From assembly GCA_041912595.1 (NCBI GenBank), contig JAYRMR010000022.1, positions 1 through 64,000 on the forward strand: a stretch of 64,000 nt of DNA. Direction: 5' to 3'. Position 1 is the stretch's first letter. Each line of letters starts with the position of its first letter. The stretch comes from Roseateles_B sp041912595 (lineage in GTDB: Bacteria > Pseudomonadota > Gammaproteobacteria > Burkholderiales > Burkholderiaceae_C). Below the pieces are notes generated by a model that saw only the letters and a program-made list of their open reading frames with translations, was not told where the DNA came from and searched no databases. Of the stretch, positions 23,935-32,181 are shown piece by piece. Position numbers and translations under genes: made by a program.

Positions 23935-25116
23935 ATGAGTACCGAGATCGTCATCGTCGCCGCGGCCCGCACGGCCATCGGCAAGTTCGGCGGCAGCCTG
24001 GCCAAGACCGCCGCCCCGGAGCTGGGCGCCACCGTGGTGCGCGAGCTGCTGCGCCGCTCGGGCCTCGCGCCTGAACAGATCGGCGAAGTGATCCTGGGCC
24101 AGGTGCTGACCGCCGGCTCGGGTCAGAACCCCGCCCGCCAGACCGTGATCAAGGCCGGCCTGCCTCACGCCGTGCCGGCCATGACCATCAACAAGGTCTG
24201 CGGCTCCGGCCTGAAGGCGGTGATGCTGGCCGCGCAGGCCATCCGCGACGGGGACTCCGAGATCGTCATCGCCGGCGGGCAGGAGACCATGAGCCTCGCG
24301 CCGCACGTGCTGCCGGGCTCGCGCGAGGGCCAGCGCATGGGCGACTGGAAGCTCGTCGACACCATGATCGTGGACGGCCTCTGGGACGTCTACAACCAGT
24401 ACCACATGGGCATCACGGCGGAGAACGTGGCGAAGCAGTACGCCATCAGCCGCGAGGCGCAGGACGCCCTGGCCCTGGCCTCGCAGCAGAAGGCCGCCGC
24501 GGCGCAGGATGCTGGCCGCTTCAAGGACGAGATCGTGCCGGTGAGCCTGCCGCAGAAGAAGGGCGATCCGATCGTCTTCGACACCGACGAGTTCATCAAC
24601 CGCAAGAGCACGGCCGAGGCCCTGGCCGGCCTGCGCCCGGCCTTCGACAAGGCGGGCTCCGTGACGGCGGGCAATGCCTCCGGCCTCAACGACGGCGCCG
24701 CCGGCCTGCTGCTGATGAGCGCCGACAAGGCGAAGGCCCTGGGCCTGACGCCGCTGGCGCGCATCGCGTCCTACGCCAGTGCGGGCCTGGACCCGGCCAC
24801 CATGGGCATGGGCCCGGTGCCGGCCGCCCGCAAGGCGCTGCAGCGTGCCGGCTGGACGCCGCAGGACCTGGACCTGCTCGAGATCAACGAGGCCTTCGCG
24901 GCCCAGGCCTGTGCCGTGCACCAGGAAATGGGCTGGGACCTGGCCAAGGTCAACGTCAACGGGGGCGCGATCGCCCTGGGCCACCCCATCGGCGCCTCGG
25001 GCGCGCGCATCCTCGTCACCCTGCTGCACGAGATGCAGCGGCGCGATGCCAGGAAGGGCATCGCCTCGCTGTGCATCGGCGGCGGCATGGGCGTGGCCCT
25101 CTGCGTGGAGCGCTGA
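23935..25116 (+). CDS. phaA: Acetyl-CoA acetyltransferase (beta-ketothiolase)
   Basis: A 393-residue biosynthetic thiolase that condenses two acetyl-CoA into acetoacetyl-CoA, the first step of polyhydroxybutyrate synthesis. The acyl-accepting Cys89 is in INKVCGSGLKAV, the catalytic His in ALGHPIGASG and the second Cys in SLCIGGGMGVAL. The length and the start (MSTEIVIVAAARTAIGKFGG) match PhaA/AtoB. It lies 70 bases after phaC behind a GGAG site. A separate thiolase for fatty-acid breakdown is encoded at 57578. Confidence 0.96.
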   Translation: MSTEIVIVAAARTAIGKFGGSLAKTAAPELGATVVRELLRRSGLAPEQIGEVILGQVLTAGSGQNPARQTVIKAGLPHAVPAMTINKVCGSGLKAVMLAAQAIRDGDSEIVIAGGQETMSLAPHVLPGSREGQRMGDWKLVDTMIVDGLWDVYNQYHMGITAENVAKQYAISREAQDALALASQQKAAAAQDAGRFKDEIVPVSLPQKKGDPIVFDTDEFINRKSTAEALAGLRPAFDKAGSVTAGNASGLNDGAAGLLLMSADKAKALGLTPLARIASYASAGLDPATMGMGPVPAARKALQRAGWTPQDLDLLEINEAFAAQACAVHQEMGWDLAKVNVNGGAIALGHPIGASGARILVTLLHEMQRRDARKGIASLCIGGGMGVALCVER

Positions 25117-25297
25117 ACCGCAACGATCACAGGCGCGGACTCAGGGCCAACCCGCTTGACCCCATCCCGGGGCTGGGCGAGCCTGAGATCCGGCAATGCG
25201 CGTCTTCTTCGAATGACAACAGCAGCCCGGATGGCGCGTAGGACGCGGCGCCGACACCGGGCTCCCCTGACAAGCCATGGAGGCGAAGGAGATTCAC

Positions 25298-26041
25298 ATG
25301 ACTCAGACACAGAAAGTTGCTTACGTCACCGGCGGCATGGGCGGCATCGGGACCGCCATCTGCCGCAAGCTGCACAACGCCGGCTACAAGGTCATCGCGG
25401 GCTGCGGCCCGAGCCGGGACTTCCAGAAGTGGCTGGATGAACAGAAGGCCGAGGGCTACACCTTCCACGCCTCGGTCGGCAACGTGGCCGACTGGGACTC
25501 GACGGTCGCCGCCTTCGGCAAGGCCATCGCCGAGCACGGCACGGTCGATGTGCTGGTGAACAACGCCGGCATCACCCGGGACCGCATGTTCCTGAAGATG
25601 ACGCCGGACGACTGGAAGGCCGTCATCGACACCAACCTGAACTCCATGTTCAACGTGACCAAGCAGGTCGTGCCGGGCATGGTGGAGAAGGGCTGGGGCC
25701 GCATCATCCAGATCAGCTCCGTGAATGGCGAGAAGGGCCAGGCGGGCCAGACCAACTACTCGGCCGCCAAGGCTGGCATGCACGGCTTCACCATGGCGCT
25801 GGCGCAGGAGCTGGCCTCCAAGGGCGTGACGGTCAACACCGTGAGCCCGGGCTACATCGGCACCGACATGGTCCGTGCGATCAAGCCCGAGGTGCTCGAG
25901 AAGATCGTCGCCACCATCCCGGTCAAGCGCCTGGGCACGCCCGAGGAAATCGGCTCCATCGTGGCCTGGCTGGCGGGTGAGGACTCCGGCTTCACGACCG
26001 GGGCGGACTTCTCCTGCAATGGCGGTCTGCATATGGGTTGA
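25298..26041 (+). CDS. phaB: Acetoacetyl-CoA reductase
   Basis: A 247-residue short-chain dehydrogenase that reduces acetoacetyl-CoA to (R)-3-hydroxybutyryl-CoA with NADPH. The cofactor site is VTGGMGGIGTAIC, the NNAG motif reads VNNAGITRDRMF, the catalytic Ser is in IQISSVNGEKGQ and the Tyr/Lys pair in TNYSAAKAGMHGF. The start is the ATG at 25298 behind GAAGGAG; an in-frame ATG at 25277 lies upstream of this site. A 181-base gap to phaA is long for an operon and may hold its own promoter. The TGA stop is the first triplet of a large inverted repeat. Confidence 0.96.
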   Translation: MTQTQKVAYVTGGMGGIGTAICRKLHNAGYKVIAGCGPSRDFQKWLDEQKAEGYTFHASVGNVADWDSTVAAFGKAIAEHGTVDVLVNNAGITRDRMFLKMTPDDWKAVIDTNLNSMFNVTKQVVPGMVEKGWGRIIQISSVNGEKGQAGQTNYSAAKAGMHGFTMALAQELASKGVTVNTVSPGYIGTDMVRAIKPEVLEKIVATIPVKRLGTPEEIGSIVAWLAGEDSGFTTGADFSCNGGLHMG

Positions 26042-26106
26042 CCCCCCCTACCGGCTTCGCCGGCCTTGCAGGCCGCGCCAGGCCAGAGGCCTGGCCCTTC
26101 GGTAGG

Positions 26107-26128
26107 CACAAACGCCAAGGCGTTTGTG
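26107..26128. repeat. Hairpin in the left-arm insertion of the repeat element
   Basis: CACAAACGCC and GGCGTTTGTG form a 10-bp perfect stem with a two-base gap. A second dyad, GCCAGGCC-AGAG-GCCTGGC, lies just before it. Both are confined to the 76-base segment missing from the right arm. Confidence 0.75.
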
Positions 26129-26197
26129 TCCGACCTCAGCCCCCCAGGGGGCGAGCTTGAGGGCCCGGCAAAGCCGGATCCCCAAGCTCCGCTGGGG

Positions 26198-26234
26198 AAC
26201 AAATCGGGACCTACTTCGGGTCCCGATTTGTTTT
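26198..26234 (+). terminator. Core hairpin 1 of the repeat element, terminator-like
   Basis: AACAAATCGGGACC (26198-26211) pairs with GGTCCCGATTTGTT (26219-26232) around a seven-base loop, with T residues after it. It can end phaB transcription and, read from the other strand, has an A-rich lead-in. Confidence 0.75.
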
Positions 26235-26316
26235 CAAGGCACGCGCTTCGGTCGGGGATGTCGCTGCTTAGCCAAAACGAAGGCAGCATGACCGCTTCGC
26301 ATCGAAAGCCAGGGAC

Positions 26317-26353
26317 AAAACAAAACGGGACCATCGAGTCCCGTTTTGTTTTT
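26317..26353 (-). terminator. Core hairpin 2 of the repeat element, bidirectional terminator-like
   Basis: AAAACAAAACGGGAC (26317-26331) pairs with GTCCCGTTTTGTTTT (26338-26352) to give a 15-bp stem and a six-base loop. T-tracts are present on either strand, so it can stop the IclR transcript coming from the right as well as read-through from phaB. Confidence 0.78.
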
Positions 26354-26433
26354 CAGGCACGGAGCTTGGGGATCCGGCTTTGCCGGGCCCTCAAGCTCGC
26401 CCCCTGGGGGGCCGGCGAAGCCGGTAGGGGGGG

Positions 26434-27240
26434 TCAGGTCTTGATTTGAAGCAGGCGGGAGATGCTCCGCGCGGAATCCAGCAGGCGGGGCAGGGCGGCC
26501 TCGAGGAGGGTCTCGGGCGGGGTGCGGTTGACCTGCGCGCCGATGTTGAGCGCGGCGATGGTCTGGCCCTGGCGGTCGACGATGGGGGCGGCGAGGGACA
26601 CGAGGCCGTCCTCGAGCTCCTGGTTCACCAGACACCAGCCCTGGCTTCGCGCCTGGGCGATGCGCGCACGCACCTCGTCCATGTTCATGGCGGTGCGCTG
26701 GGTGTAGGGCTGCCACTTCACCTGGGCGAGATGCTGCTCGAGCTGGGCCTCGGGCAAGCCGGCCAGCAGCACGCGACCCATGGACGTGCACCACGCCGGC
26801 AGGCGGCTGCCCACGCCCAGGTTCACGCTCATGATCTTGCGGGCGGGCACGCGCAGCACGTAGACGATGTCCTGGCCCTCCAGCACGGCCGCGGAGCAGC
26901 TCTCCTTGAGATCGCTGGCCAGCACCTGCATCACCGGCTCGGCAAATTGCCACAGCGGCTGCGAGGACAGATAGGCAAAGCCGAGGTCGAGGATCTTGGG
27001 CGTCAGAGAGAACAGCCGGCCCTCGGTGCGGACATAACCGAGTGTTTCCAGGGTCAGCAGGATGCGGCGCGCACCGGCTCGGGTGAGGCCGCAGCGGCGG
27101 GAGACCTCGGTGAGCGTCTGGGCCGGCGCCTCGGCGCTGAAGGCGCGGATGACGGACAGGCCGCGGGCGAAGGACTGCACGTAGCTGTCCCCGGGCTTCA
27201 AGGCGGTCGCCCCCTGGGGCTGCGTCGTCGGCTCATCCAT
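26434..27240 (-). CDS. IclR-family transcriptional regulator, PcaR/PobR-like
   Basis: A 268-residue regulator. The N-terminal winged helix-turn-helix (about 25-90: SYVQSFARGLSVIRAFSAE, TEVSRRCGLTRAGARRILLTL) is followed by a GAF-like effector domain (CSAAVLEGQDIVYVLRVP, GRVLLAGLPEAQLEQHL, GLVSLAAPIVDRQG). The sequence type is that of PcaR/PcaU/PobR regulators of protocatechuate or 4-hydroxybenzoate use. No such pathway gene is in the window, so the targets are unknown. It converges on phaB through the inverted repeat that supplies its stop codon, and is divergent from the AIM24 gene with a 95-base shared upstream space. Confidence 0.88.
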   Translation of the reverse strand: MDEPTTQPQGATALKPGDSYVQSFARGLSVIRAFSAEAPAQTLTEVSRRCGLTRAGARRILLTLETLGYVRTEGRLFSLTPKILDLGFAYLSSQPLWQFAEPVMQVLASDLKESCSAAVLEGQDIVYVLRVPARKIMSVNLGVGSRLPAWCTSMGRVLLAGLPEAQLEQHLAQVKWQPYTQRTAMNMDEVRARIAQARSQGWCLVNQELEDGLVSLAAPIVDRQGQTIAALNIGAQVNRTPPETLLEAALPRLLDSARSISRLLQIKT

Positions 27241-27335
27241 GCGGCGCAGTATAGGCAGAGGCCCCGTGCCAAGCCGTTTTCATTCGTTAACATCACGCCG
27301 CCAAGGTTTATTTGAATTTTTGAGGAGGACCTGCA

Positions 27336-28148
27336 ATGGCCATGGACGTCGTCGATTACGAGATCAAGGGTGCGGAAATGCAGTTCGTGGAGGTCGAGCT
27401 CGACCCCGGCGAAGCGGCCATCGGCGAGGCCGGCAGCATGATGTTCATGGACGCGGGCATCGCGATGGACACCATCTTCGGTGACGGCTCGGCCAACCAG
27501 GGCGGCTTCTTCGGCAAGCTGCTCGGTGCGGGCAAGCGCCTCGTCACGGGCGAGTCCCTCTTCACCACGATCTACACGAACAACGGCAGCGGCAAGCAGC
27601 GCGTGGCCTTCGCGGCGCCCTACCCGGGCAAGATCCTGCCCATGGACCTGCGCCAGCTCGGCGGCACGCTGATCTGCCAGAAGGACGCCTTCCTGTGCGC
27701 GGCGCGCGGCGTGTCGCTGGGCATCGCCGTGCAGCAGAAGCTCAGCACGGGCTTCTTCGGCGGCGAGGGCTTCATCATGCAGAAGCTCGACGGCGACGGC
27801 CTCGCCTTCGTGCACGCCGGCGGCACGGTGGTGCGCCGCACGCTGCAGCCGGGCCAGACGATCCTCGTCGACACCGGGTGCGTGGTGGCCTACACGCCCA
27901 GCGTCAACTTCGAGATCCAGTACGTCGGCAAGATCAAGACGGCGCTGTTCGGCGGCGAGGGCCTGTTCCTGGCCAAGATGACCGGCCCCGGCGAGGTCTG
28001 GCTGCAGAGCCTGCCCTTCTCGCGCCTGGCCTCGCGCATCTTCGCCGCGGCGCCGCAGAACGGCGGCCGCAAGGAAGAGGGCTCGCTGCTGGGCGGTTTC
28101 GGTGCCGGCGGCGTGCTGGGCTCCATCCTGGGTGGCGACGACGAGTAA
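27336..28148 (+). CDS. AIM24/TIGR00266 family protein
   Basis: A 270-residue soluble protein with no signal peptide. It is beta-rich, with Gly-rich repeats (FVEVELDPGEAAIGEAGSMM, GEGFIMQKLDGDGLAFVHAGG, GQTILVDTGCVVAYTPS, GGEGLFLAKMTGPGEVWLQ), the tryptophan-RNA-binding-attenuator-like fold of the AIM24 family. The C terminus is Gly-rich (LLGGFGAGGVLGSILGGDD). In yeast a relative acts in mitochondria; the bacterial role is unknown. The start is the ATG at 27336 behind GAGGAGGACC. Confidence 0.9.
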   Translation: MAMDVVDYEIKGAEMQFVEVELDPGEAAIGEAGSMMFMDAGIAMDTIFGDGSANQGGFFGKLLGAGKRLVTGESLFTTIYTNNGSGKQRVAFAAPYPGKILPMDLRQLGGTLICQKDAFLCAARGVSLGIAVQQKLSTGFFGGEGFIMQKLDGDGLAFVHAGGTVVRRTLQPGQTILVDTGCVVAYTPSVNFEIQYVGKIKTALFGGEGLFLAKMTGPGEVWLQSLPFSRLASRIFAAAPQNGGRKEEGSLLGGFGAGGVLGSILGGDDE

Positions 28149-28305
28149 GCCGTCACCCCTTTCGCGGGTGCCGGCCGCCGGAACCGGCGATCTGCGCCCG
28201 GCTTGAGCCAGCGCAGCTGGCCGGGCGGCCGGCGATCCGGGCAGGCGAATACACTTGAGGGTGATGGCAGCGTCGATCGCTGCGCCCCCGGTTCAAGGAA
28301 TTCAC

Positions 28306-29301
28306 ATGTCCCGTTTCTGCCGGCCCCTGCTGGCCCTGGCCCTGCTGGCCAGCGCGGCCCTGGCCCCGGCCCAGGCCGCCCCGCACCCGTTCTTCGTGCT
28401 CAATTCGCTGGACGCCGACATCAGCGTCATCGACCCGGTGAGCTTCACCCAGATCCGCCGCATCCCGACGGGAAAGGAGCCGCACCACCTCTACCTGACG
28501 CCGGACGACAAGTCCATGATCGTCGCCAACGCCCTGGGCGATTCGCTGACCTTCATCGACCCGGTCACCGCCCAGGTGCAGCGCGTGCTGCACGGCATCA
28601 CCGATCCCTACCACCTGCGCTTCTCGCCGGACATGAAGTGGTTCATCACGGCGGGCAACCGCCTGGACCACATCGCCCTGTACCGCTGGCAGCCGCAGAA
28701 CGCCAAGGAGCCGCTGCAGCTGGTCAAGCGCATCCCGGCCCCCAAGACGCCCAGCCATCTCTACGTCGACACCAAGAGCACGGTGGTCTACGTGAGCCTG
28801 CAGGACTCCGACGAGATCACCGCCATCGACCTGGCCACGCAGGCCGCGCGCTGGAAGGTGCCGGTCGGCAAGATGCCGGCGGACATCTTCCTGACGCAGG
28901 ACGACAAGCACCTGCTGGTGGCGCTCACGGGTGACAGCCATGTCGAGGTCTACGACGTGAGCGGCCCCGCGCCCAAGCTGGTCAAGCGCCTGCTGACGGG
29001 CGAGGGCGCCCACAGCTTCCGCTCGATGGGCGACAAGCGCCATGTGCTGGTCAGCAATCGCGCCAACAACACCATCAGCAAGATCGACCTGCAGAGCTTC
29101 ACGGTGGCCGAGACCTTCAAGGCGCCCGGCGGCCCGGACGACATGGAGATCCTGCCCGACGGCAAGACGCTGCTGGTGACCTCGCGCTGGGCCCGCAAGC
29201 TGACCATGATCGACCTGCAGACGAAGAAGATCGTCAAGCAGGTGAACGTGGGCAAGTCGCCTCACGGGGTCTGGACCCTGGACCATGTGTCGAGGCAGTG
29301 A
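28306..29301 (+). CDS. Exported YVTN/YncE-type beta-propeller protein
   Basis: A 331-residue protein with a signal peptide (FCRPLLALALLASAALAPAQA). It contains seven repeats of about 40 residues in the YVTN style: DADISVIDPVSFTQIRRIPTG, KSMIVANALGDSLTFIDP, TVVYVSLQDSDEITAIDL, HVLVSNRANNTISKIDL, KTLLVTSRWARKLTMIDL. These form a periplasmic propeller; partners are unknown. The start is the ATG at 28306 behind AAGGA. The stop overlaps by one base the start of the deacetylase-like gene (TGATG), so they are co-translated. Confidence 0.86.
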   Translation: MSRFCRPLLALALLASAALAPAQAAPHPFFVLNSLDADISVIDPVSFTQIRRIPTGKEPHHLYLTPDDKSMIVANALGDSLTFIDPVTAQVQRVLHGITDPYHLRFSPDMKWFITAGNRLDHIALYRWQPQNAKEPLQLVKRIPAPKTPSHLYVDTKSTVVYVSLQDSDEITAIDLATQAARWKVPVGKMPADIFLTQDDKHLLVALTGDSHVEVYDVSGPAPKLVKRLLTGEGAHSFRSMGDKRHVLVSNRANNTISKIDLQSFTVAETFKAPGGPDDMEILPDGKTLLVTSRWARKLTMIDLQTKKIVKQVNVGKSPHGVWTLDHVSRQ

Positions 29302-30110
29302 TGAAGCAGTGGATGGTGGCGCCGGCCCTGGCCGTCGCCGTGGTGACGGCGCAGGCGGCGTGCAAGGCCGATGAAAAGCCGGTCTTCCTGAGTTTCGACA
29401 CGGGCCACATGGGCGTCGCGCCCCTGGTGGCGGACCTGCTCAAGCGCTACGACGCGCAGGCCACCTTCTTCCTCGCCAACGAGCCCACGCTGTCGGACGG
29501 CCGCACGCTGGACGAGGAATGGGCGCCGTGGTGGCGCGCCCGCGCGGCGGAAGGCCACGACTTCGGCTCGCACACCTGGTCGCACGACATCTGGATGGAG
29601 GACCTGCCGGACGGGCGCTTCCGCATGAAGGTGCAGGCCGGCATCGAGCCGCCGAAGATCCGGGACCTCAGCGCCGCCGAGTACTGCGAGGAGCTCAACC
29701 GGACCGCCCAGCGCTTCACCGAGATGACGGGCCAGCGCCTGGATCCCATCTTCCGCGCGCCCGCCGGCCGGACCTCGCCCGCGCTGCTGGCGGCGGCCAA
29801 GTCCTGCGGCTACACGCATGTGGGCTGGAGCCCCGCCGGCTTCCTGGGCGACGAGCTGCCCTCGGAGCGCTATTCCAACGAGCAGCTGCTCAGCCGGGCG
29901 CTGAAGAACGTCAAGCCGGGCGACATCCTCATGGCCCATCTGGGCATCTGGTCGCGCCAGGACGCGTGGGCGCCCGCCGTGCTGGAGCCGCTGATGAAGG
30001 GGCTCAAGGACAAGGGCTACTGCTTCGCCCCGCTGCGCGAGCATCCCCGTTACGCCGGCCTGCTCAAGGGCGGCAGCCCCGAGCGCCCGCTGGCCGCCCG
30101 CAAGCCCTGA
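29301..30110 (+). CDS. Polysaccharide deacetylase (NodB)-family exported protein
   Basis: A 269-residue protein with a signal peptide (MKQWMVAPALAVAVVTAQAAC). The NodB fold is visible: motif 1 region FLSFDTGHMG, motif 2 HTWSH (two metal His), motif 3 FRAPAGRTSP with the conserved Arg, and a late DILMAHLGIW with His. Classical motif 1 is TFDDG; here the second Asp, a metal ligand, is Thr, so catalysis may be altered. An N- or O-deacetylation role on a periplasmic glycan is inference. It is translationally coupled to the propeller gene, and a sterol-desaturase-family gene follows 24 bases later. Confidence 0.84.
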   Translation: MKQWMVAPALAVAVVTAQAACKADEKPVFLSFDTGHMGVAPLVADLLKRYDAQATFFLANEPTLSDGRTLDEEWAPWWRARAAEGHDFGSHTWSHDIWMEDLPDGRFRMKVQAGIEPPKIRDLSAAEYCEELNRTAQRFTEMTGQRLDPIFRAPAGRTSPALLAAAKSCGYTHVGWSPAGFLGDELPSERYSNEQLLSRALKNVKPGDILMAHLGIWSRQDAWAPAVLEPLMKGLKDKGYCFAPLREHPRYAGLLKGGSPERPLAARKP

Positions 30111-30134
30111 CCCCCCGGAGAGACGACCTCGCGC

Positions 30135-31142
30135 ATGGACTGGTTCACCGATCTTTTCGCCCAAGCCCAGCAATGGCTGTTCGAGCTGGTGGTGCAGCCG
30201 CTGGGCTTCGGCCTCGGCCTTGGCAACCGGCTGGAGGAGGCCTATGACGGCACCGGCTGGCTGCTGGTCGGCCTCGTCCAGGTGCTGCTGATGCTGGTGG
30301 TGATCCGCAGCCTGGAGCGCTGGCGCCCCGTCGAGCCGCAGCAGGACCGCCGCGCCGTGCGGGTGGACGTGCTCTACACCCTGATCCATCGCCTCGGGCT
30401 CTTCCGCCTCGCGATGTTCTTCAGCCTGGACCCGCTGCTGGACATGGTCTCCGGCGAGATGCGGCTGGCCGGCTTGCCCACCTGGCAGCTGGACGCCCTG
30501 TGGCCCGGCATCACCGACCTGCCCTGGGTGAGCTTCGTGCTCTACCTGCTGGTCTTCGATTTCTGCAACTACTGGCTGCACCGCGCGCAGCACCAGTTCG
30601 AGTGGTGGTGGGCCCTGCATTCGCTGCACCACAGCCAGCGGTCGATGAGCATGTGGAGCGACAACCGCAACCACCTGCTGGACGACGTCCTGCGCGATGT
30701 CTTCTTCGTGCTGCTGGCCCGCTTCATCGGCGTGGAGCCGGGGCAGTTCGTGGCGCTCGTCGCCTTCTCGCAGCTGATGGAGAACCTGCAGCACGCCAAT
30801 GTGCGCCTGTGGTTCGGCCCGGTGCTGGAGCGGCTCTTCGTGAGCCCGCGCTTCCATCGCCTGCACCATTCCATCGGCATCGGGCACGAGTCCGGCGGCA
30901 AGGGCACGCTGGGCGGGCACAACTTCGCGGTGCTGTTCCCCGTCTGGGACATTCTCTTCCGCACGGCCAATTTCGAGCTGCGCTACGACGCCACGGGCGT
31001 GCGCGACCAGCTGGACGAGGAGGGCGCCCGGGACTACGGCCGCGGCTTCTGGGCCCAGCAATGGCTCGGCCTGAAGCGCCTCGCCGGGGCGCTGCGCCCG
31101 GCCGCGCGGCCGTCGCTCCAGGGCCGGCCCGAGCGCTCCTGA
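30135..31142 (+). CDS. Sterol desaturase / fatty acid hydroxylase family membrane enzyme
   Basis: A 335-residue integral membrane protein with the eight-histidine di-iron signature of the superfamily: YWLHRAQHQF, LHSLHHSQR and HRLHHSIGIGHE, between membrane helices (WLLVGLVQVLLMLVVI, WVSFVLYLLVFDFCNYWL, VFFVLLARFI). Members hydroxylate or desaturate lipids using oxygen. The substrate is unknown; as the third gene after the propeller and deacetylase-like genes it may modify an envelope lipid. Start ATG at 30135. Confidence 0.9.
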   Translation: MDWFTDLFAQAQQWLFELVVQPLGFGLGLGNRLEEAYDGTGWLLVGLVQVLLMLVVIRSLERWRPVEPQQDRRAVRVDVLYTLIHRLGLFRLAMFFSLDPLLDMVSGEMRLAGLPTWQLDALWPGITDLPWVSFVLYLLVFDFCNYWLHRAQHQFEWWWALHSLHHSQRSMSMWSDNRNHLLDDVLRDVFFVLLARFIGVEPGQFVALVAFSQLMENLQHANVRLWFGPVLERLFVSPRFHRLHHSIGIGHESGGKGTLGGHNFAVLFPVWDILFRTANFELRYDATGVRDQLDEEGARDYGRGFWAQQWLGLKRLAGALRPAARPSLQGRPERS

Positions 31143-31241
31143 CCCCTGACCCTCGACACGGCGGGCCCACGCCCGGCCTTGCTATGCTGAGGCCCCCAGC
31201 GTTCCCGGCGACGGACCGGGCGCTGACTGTCGAGGAGATCC

Positions 31242-32168
31242 ATGCTCAGCACCCTGTCCCGCGTGGCTGACGCCTTCTGGCGTGCCGCGGCCTACTGCCT
31301 GCACCCGCGCGTCATCGCGCTGTCCCTGCTGCCCCTGCTGATCGCGGGGCCGCTGGCCTGGGGGCTGATGTACTTCTTCTGGGAGCCGGCGGTCGACGGC
31401 GTGCGGGCGACGCTGGAATCCTGGCGCCTGATCGAGACCGTGCTGACCTGGCTGGACCATGTCGGCCTGCAAGGGCTGCGCACGGCCATCGCGCCGCTGG
31501 TGCTGCTGGCCCTGGCGGTGCCGGCGCTGCTGGTCTTCAGCCTGCTGCTCGTGGCGGTCCTCATGACCCCCGCGATGACGAACCTGGTGGCGCAGCGCCG
31601 CTTCCCCGGGCTCGAACGCAAGCGGGGCGCGCCGTTCTGGCTGAGCGTGCTGTGGTCCCTCGGGCACACGGTCCTGGCCTTGCTGGCGCTGCTGCTGAGC
31701 CTGCCCTTCTGGCTGATCCCGCCGCTGGCGCTGTTCCTGCCGCCGCTGATCTGGGGCTGGCTGGGCTACCGCGTCTTCGGCTTCGACGCCCTGGCCGAGC
31801 ACGCCTCCCGCATCGAGCGGCGGCGCATCCTGGCCGAGCACCGCGTGCCGCTGCTGGGGCTGGGCGTGCTGACCGGCTTCCTGGGCGCCGCGCCCACCGC
31901 GATCTGGGCCTTCGGCGTGCTGAGCCTGGCGCTCGCGCCCTTCCTGATCCTGGCCTCGGTCTTCCTCTACACCCTGGTGTTCGCGTTCAGCTCGCTGTGG
32001 TTCGCCCACTACTGCCTGCAGGCGCTGCACGAGCTGCGGCAGTCCCGCGCCGCCGAGGCGCCCGGCGATCTGCTGGATCCCCGGCCGGCCGACGAGGCGG
32101 CGCCCCCCGCGCTCGAGGACGCGCAGGAGGTGCCGCCCGCGCTGCCGGCGCCCTCGTCGCCCCACTGA
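31242..32168 (+). CDS. EI24-domain (CysZ-like) membrane protein
   Basis: A 308-residue inner-membrane protein with four long helices (VIALSLLPLLIAGPLAWGLMYF, AIAPLVLLALAVPALLVFSLLLVA, TVLALLALLLSLPFWLIPPLALFLP, FLILASVFLYTLVFAFSSLWF) and the EI24/CysZ pattern MTPAMTNLVAQRRFPGLERKRG. E. coli CysZ is a sulfate transporter of about 250 residues; similarity here is to the wider family, so sulfate transport is not claimed. The C-terminal 40 residues are Pro/Ala/Glu-rich and probably disordered. The start ATG at 31242 follows CGAGGAGATC. Confidence 0.85.
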   Translation: MLSTLSRVADAFWRAAAYCLHPRVIALSLLPLLIAGPLAWGLMYFFWEPAVDGVRATLESWRLIETVLTWLDHVGLQGLRTAIAPLVLLALAVPALLVFSLLLVAVLMTPAMTNLVAQRRFPGLERKRGAPFWLSVLWSLGHTVLALLALLLSLPFWLIPPLALFLPPLIWGWLGYRVFGFDALAEHASRIERRRILAEHRVPLLGLGVLTGFLGAAPTAIWAFGVLSLALAPFLILASVFLYTLVFAFSSLWFAHYCLQALHELRQSRAAEAPGDLLDPRPADEAAPPALEDAQEVPPALPAPSSPH

Positions 32169-32181
32169 CCGGAGGGATGCC

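Larger units (their letters stand above)
26039..26436. repeat. 398-bp inverted-repeat element between phaB and the IclR gene
   Basis: Outer arms: the 25 bases at 26039-26063 are the exact reverse complement of 26412-26436, each beginning TGACCCCCCCTACCGG. Inner arms: the 52 bases at 26140-26191 are the exact reverse complement of 26360-26411. On the right side the two blocks are contiguous; on the left a 76-base segment (26064-26139), itself hairpin-rich, separates them. The outermost triplets are the TGA stop codons of phaB and of the convergent IclR gene. The core holds two long hairpins. A diverged partial copy lies at 57446-57519, so this is a dispersed element. Confidence 0.93.

Noticed and set aside
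26039..26436. Insertion sequence or MITE with transposase
   Set aside because: There is no transposase and no target-site duplication that I can see outside the arms; the safer call is a dispersed intergenic inverted repeat.
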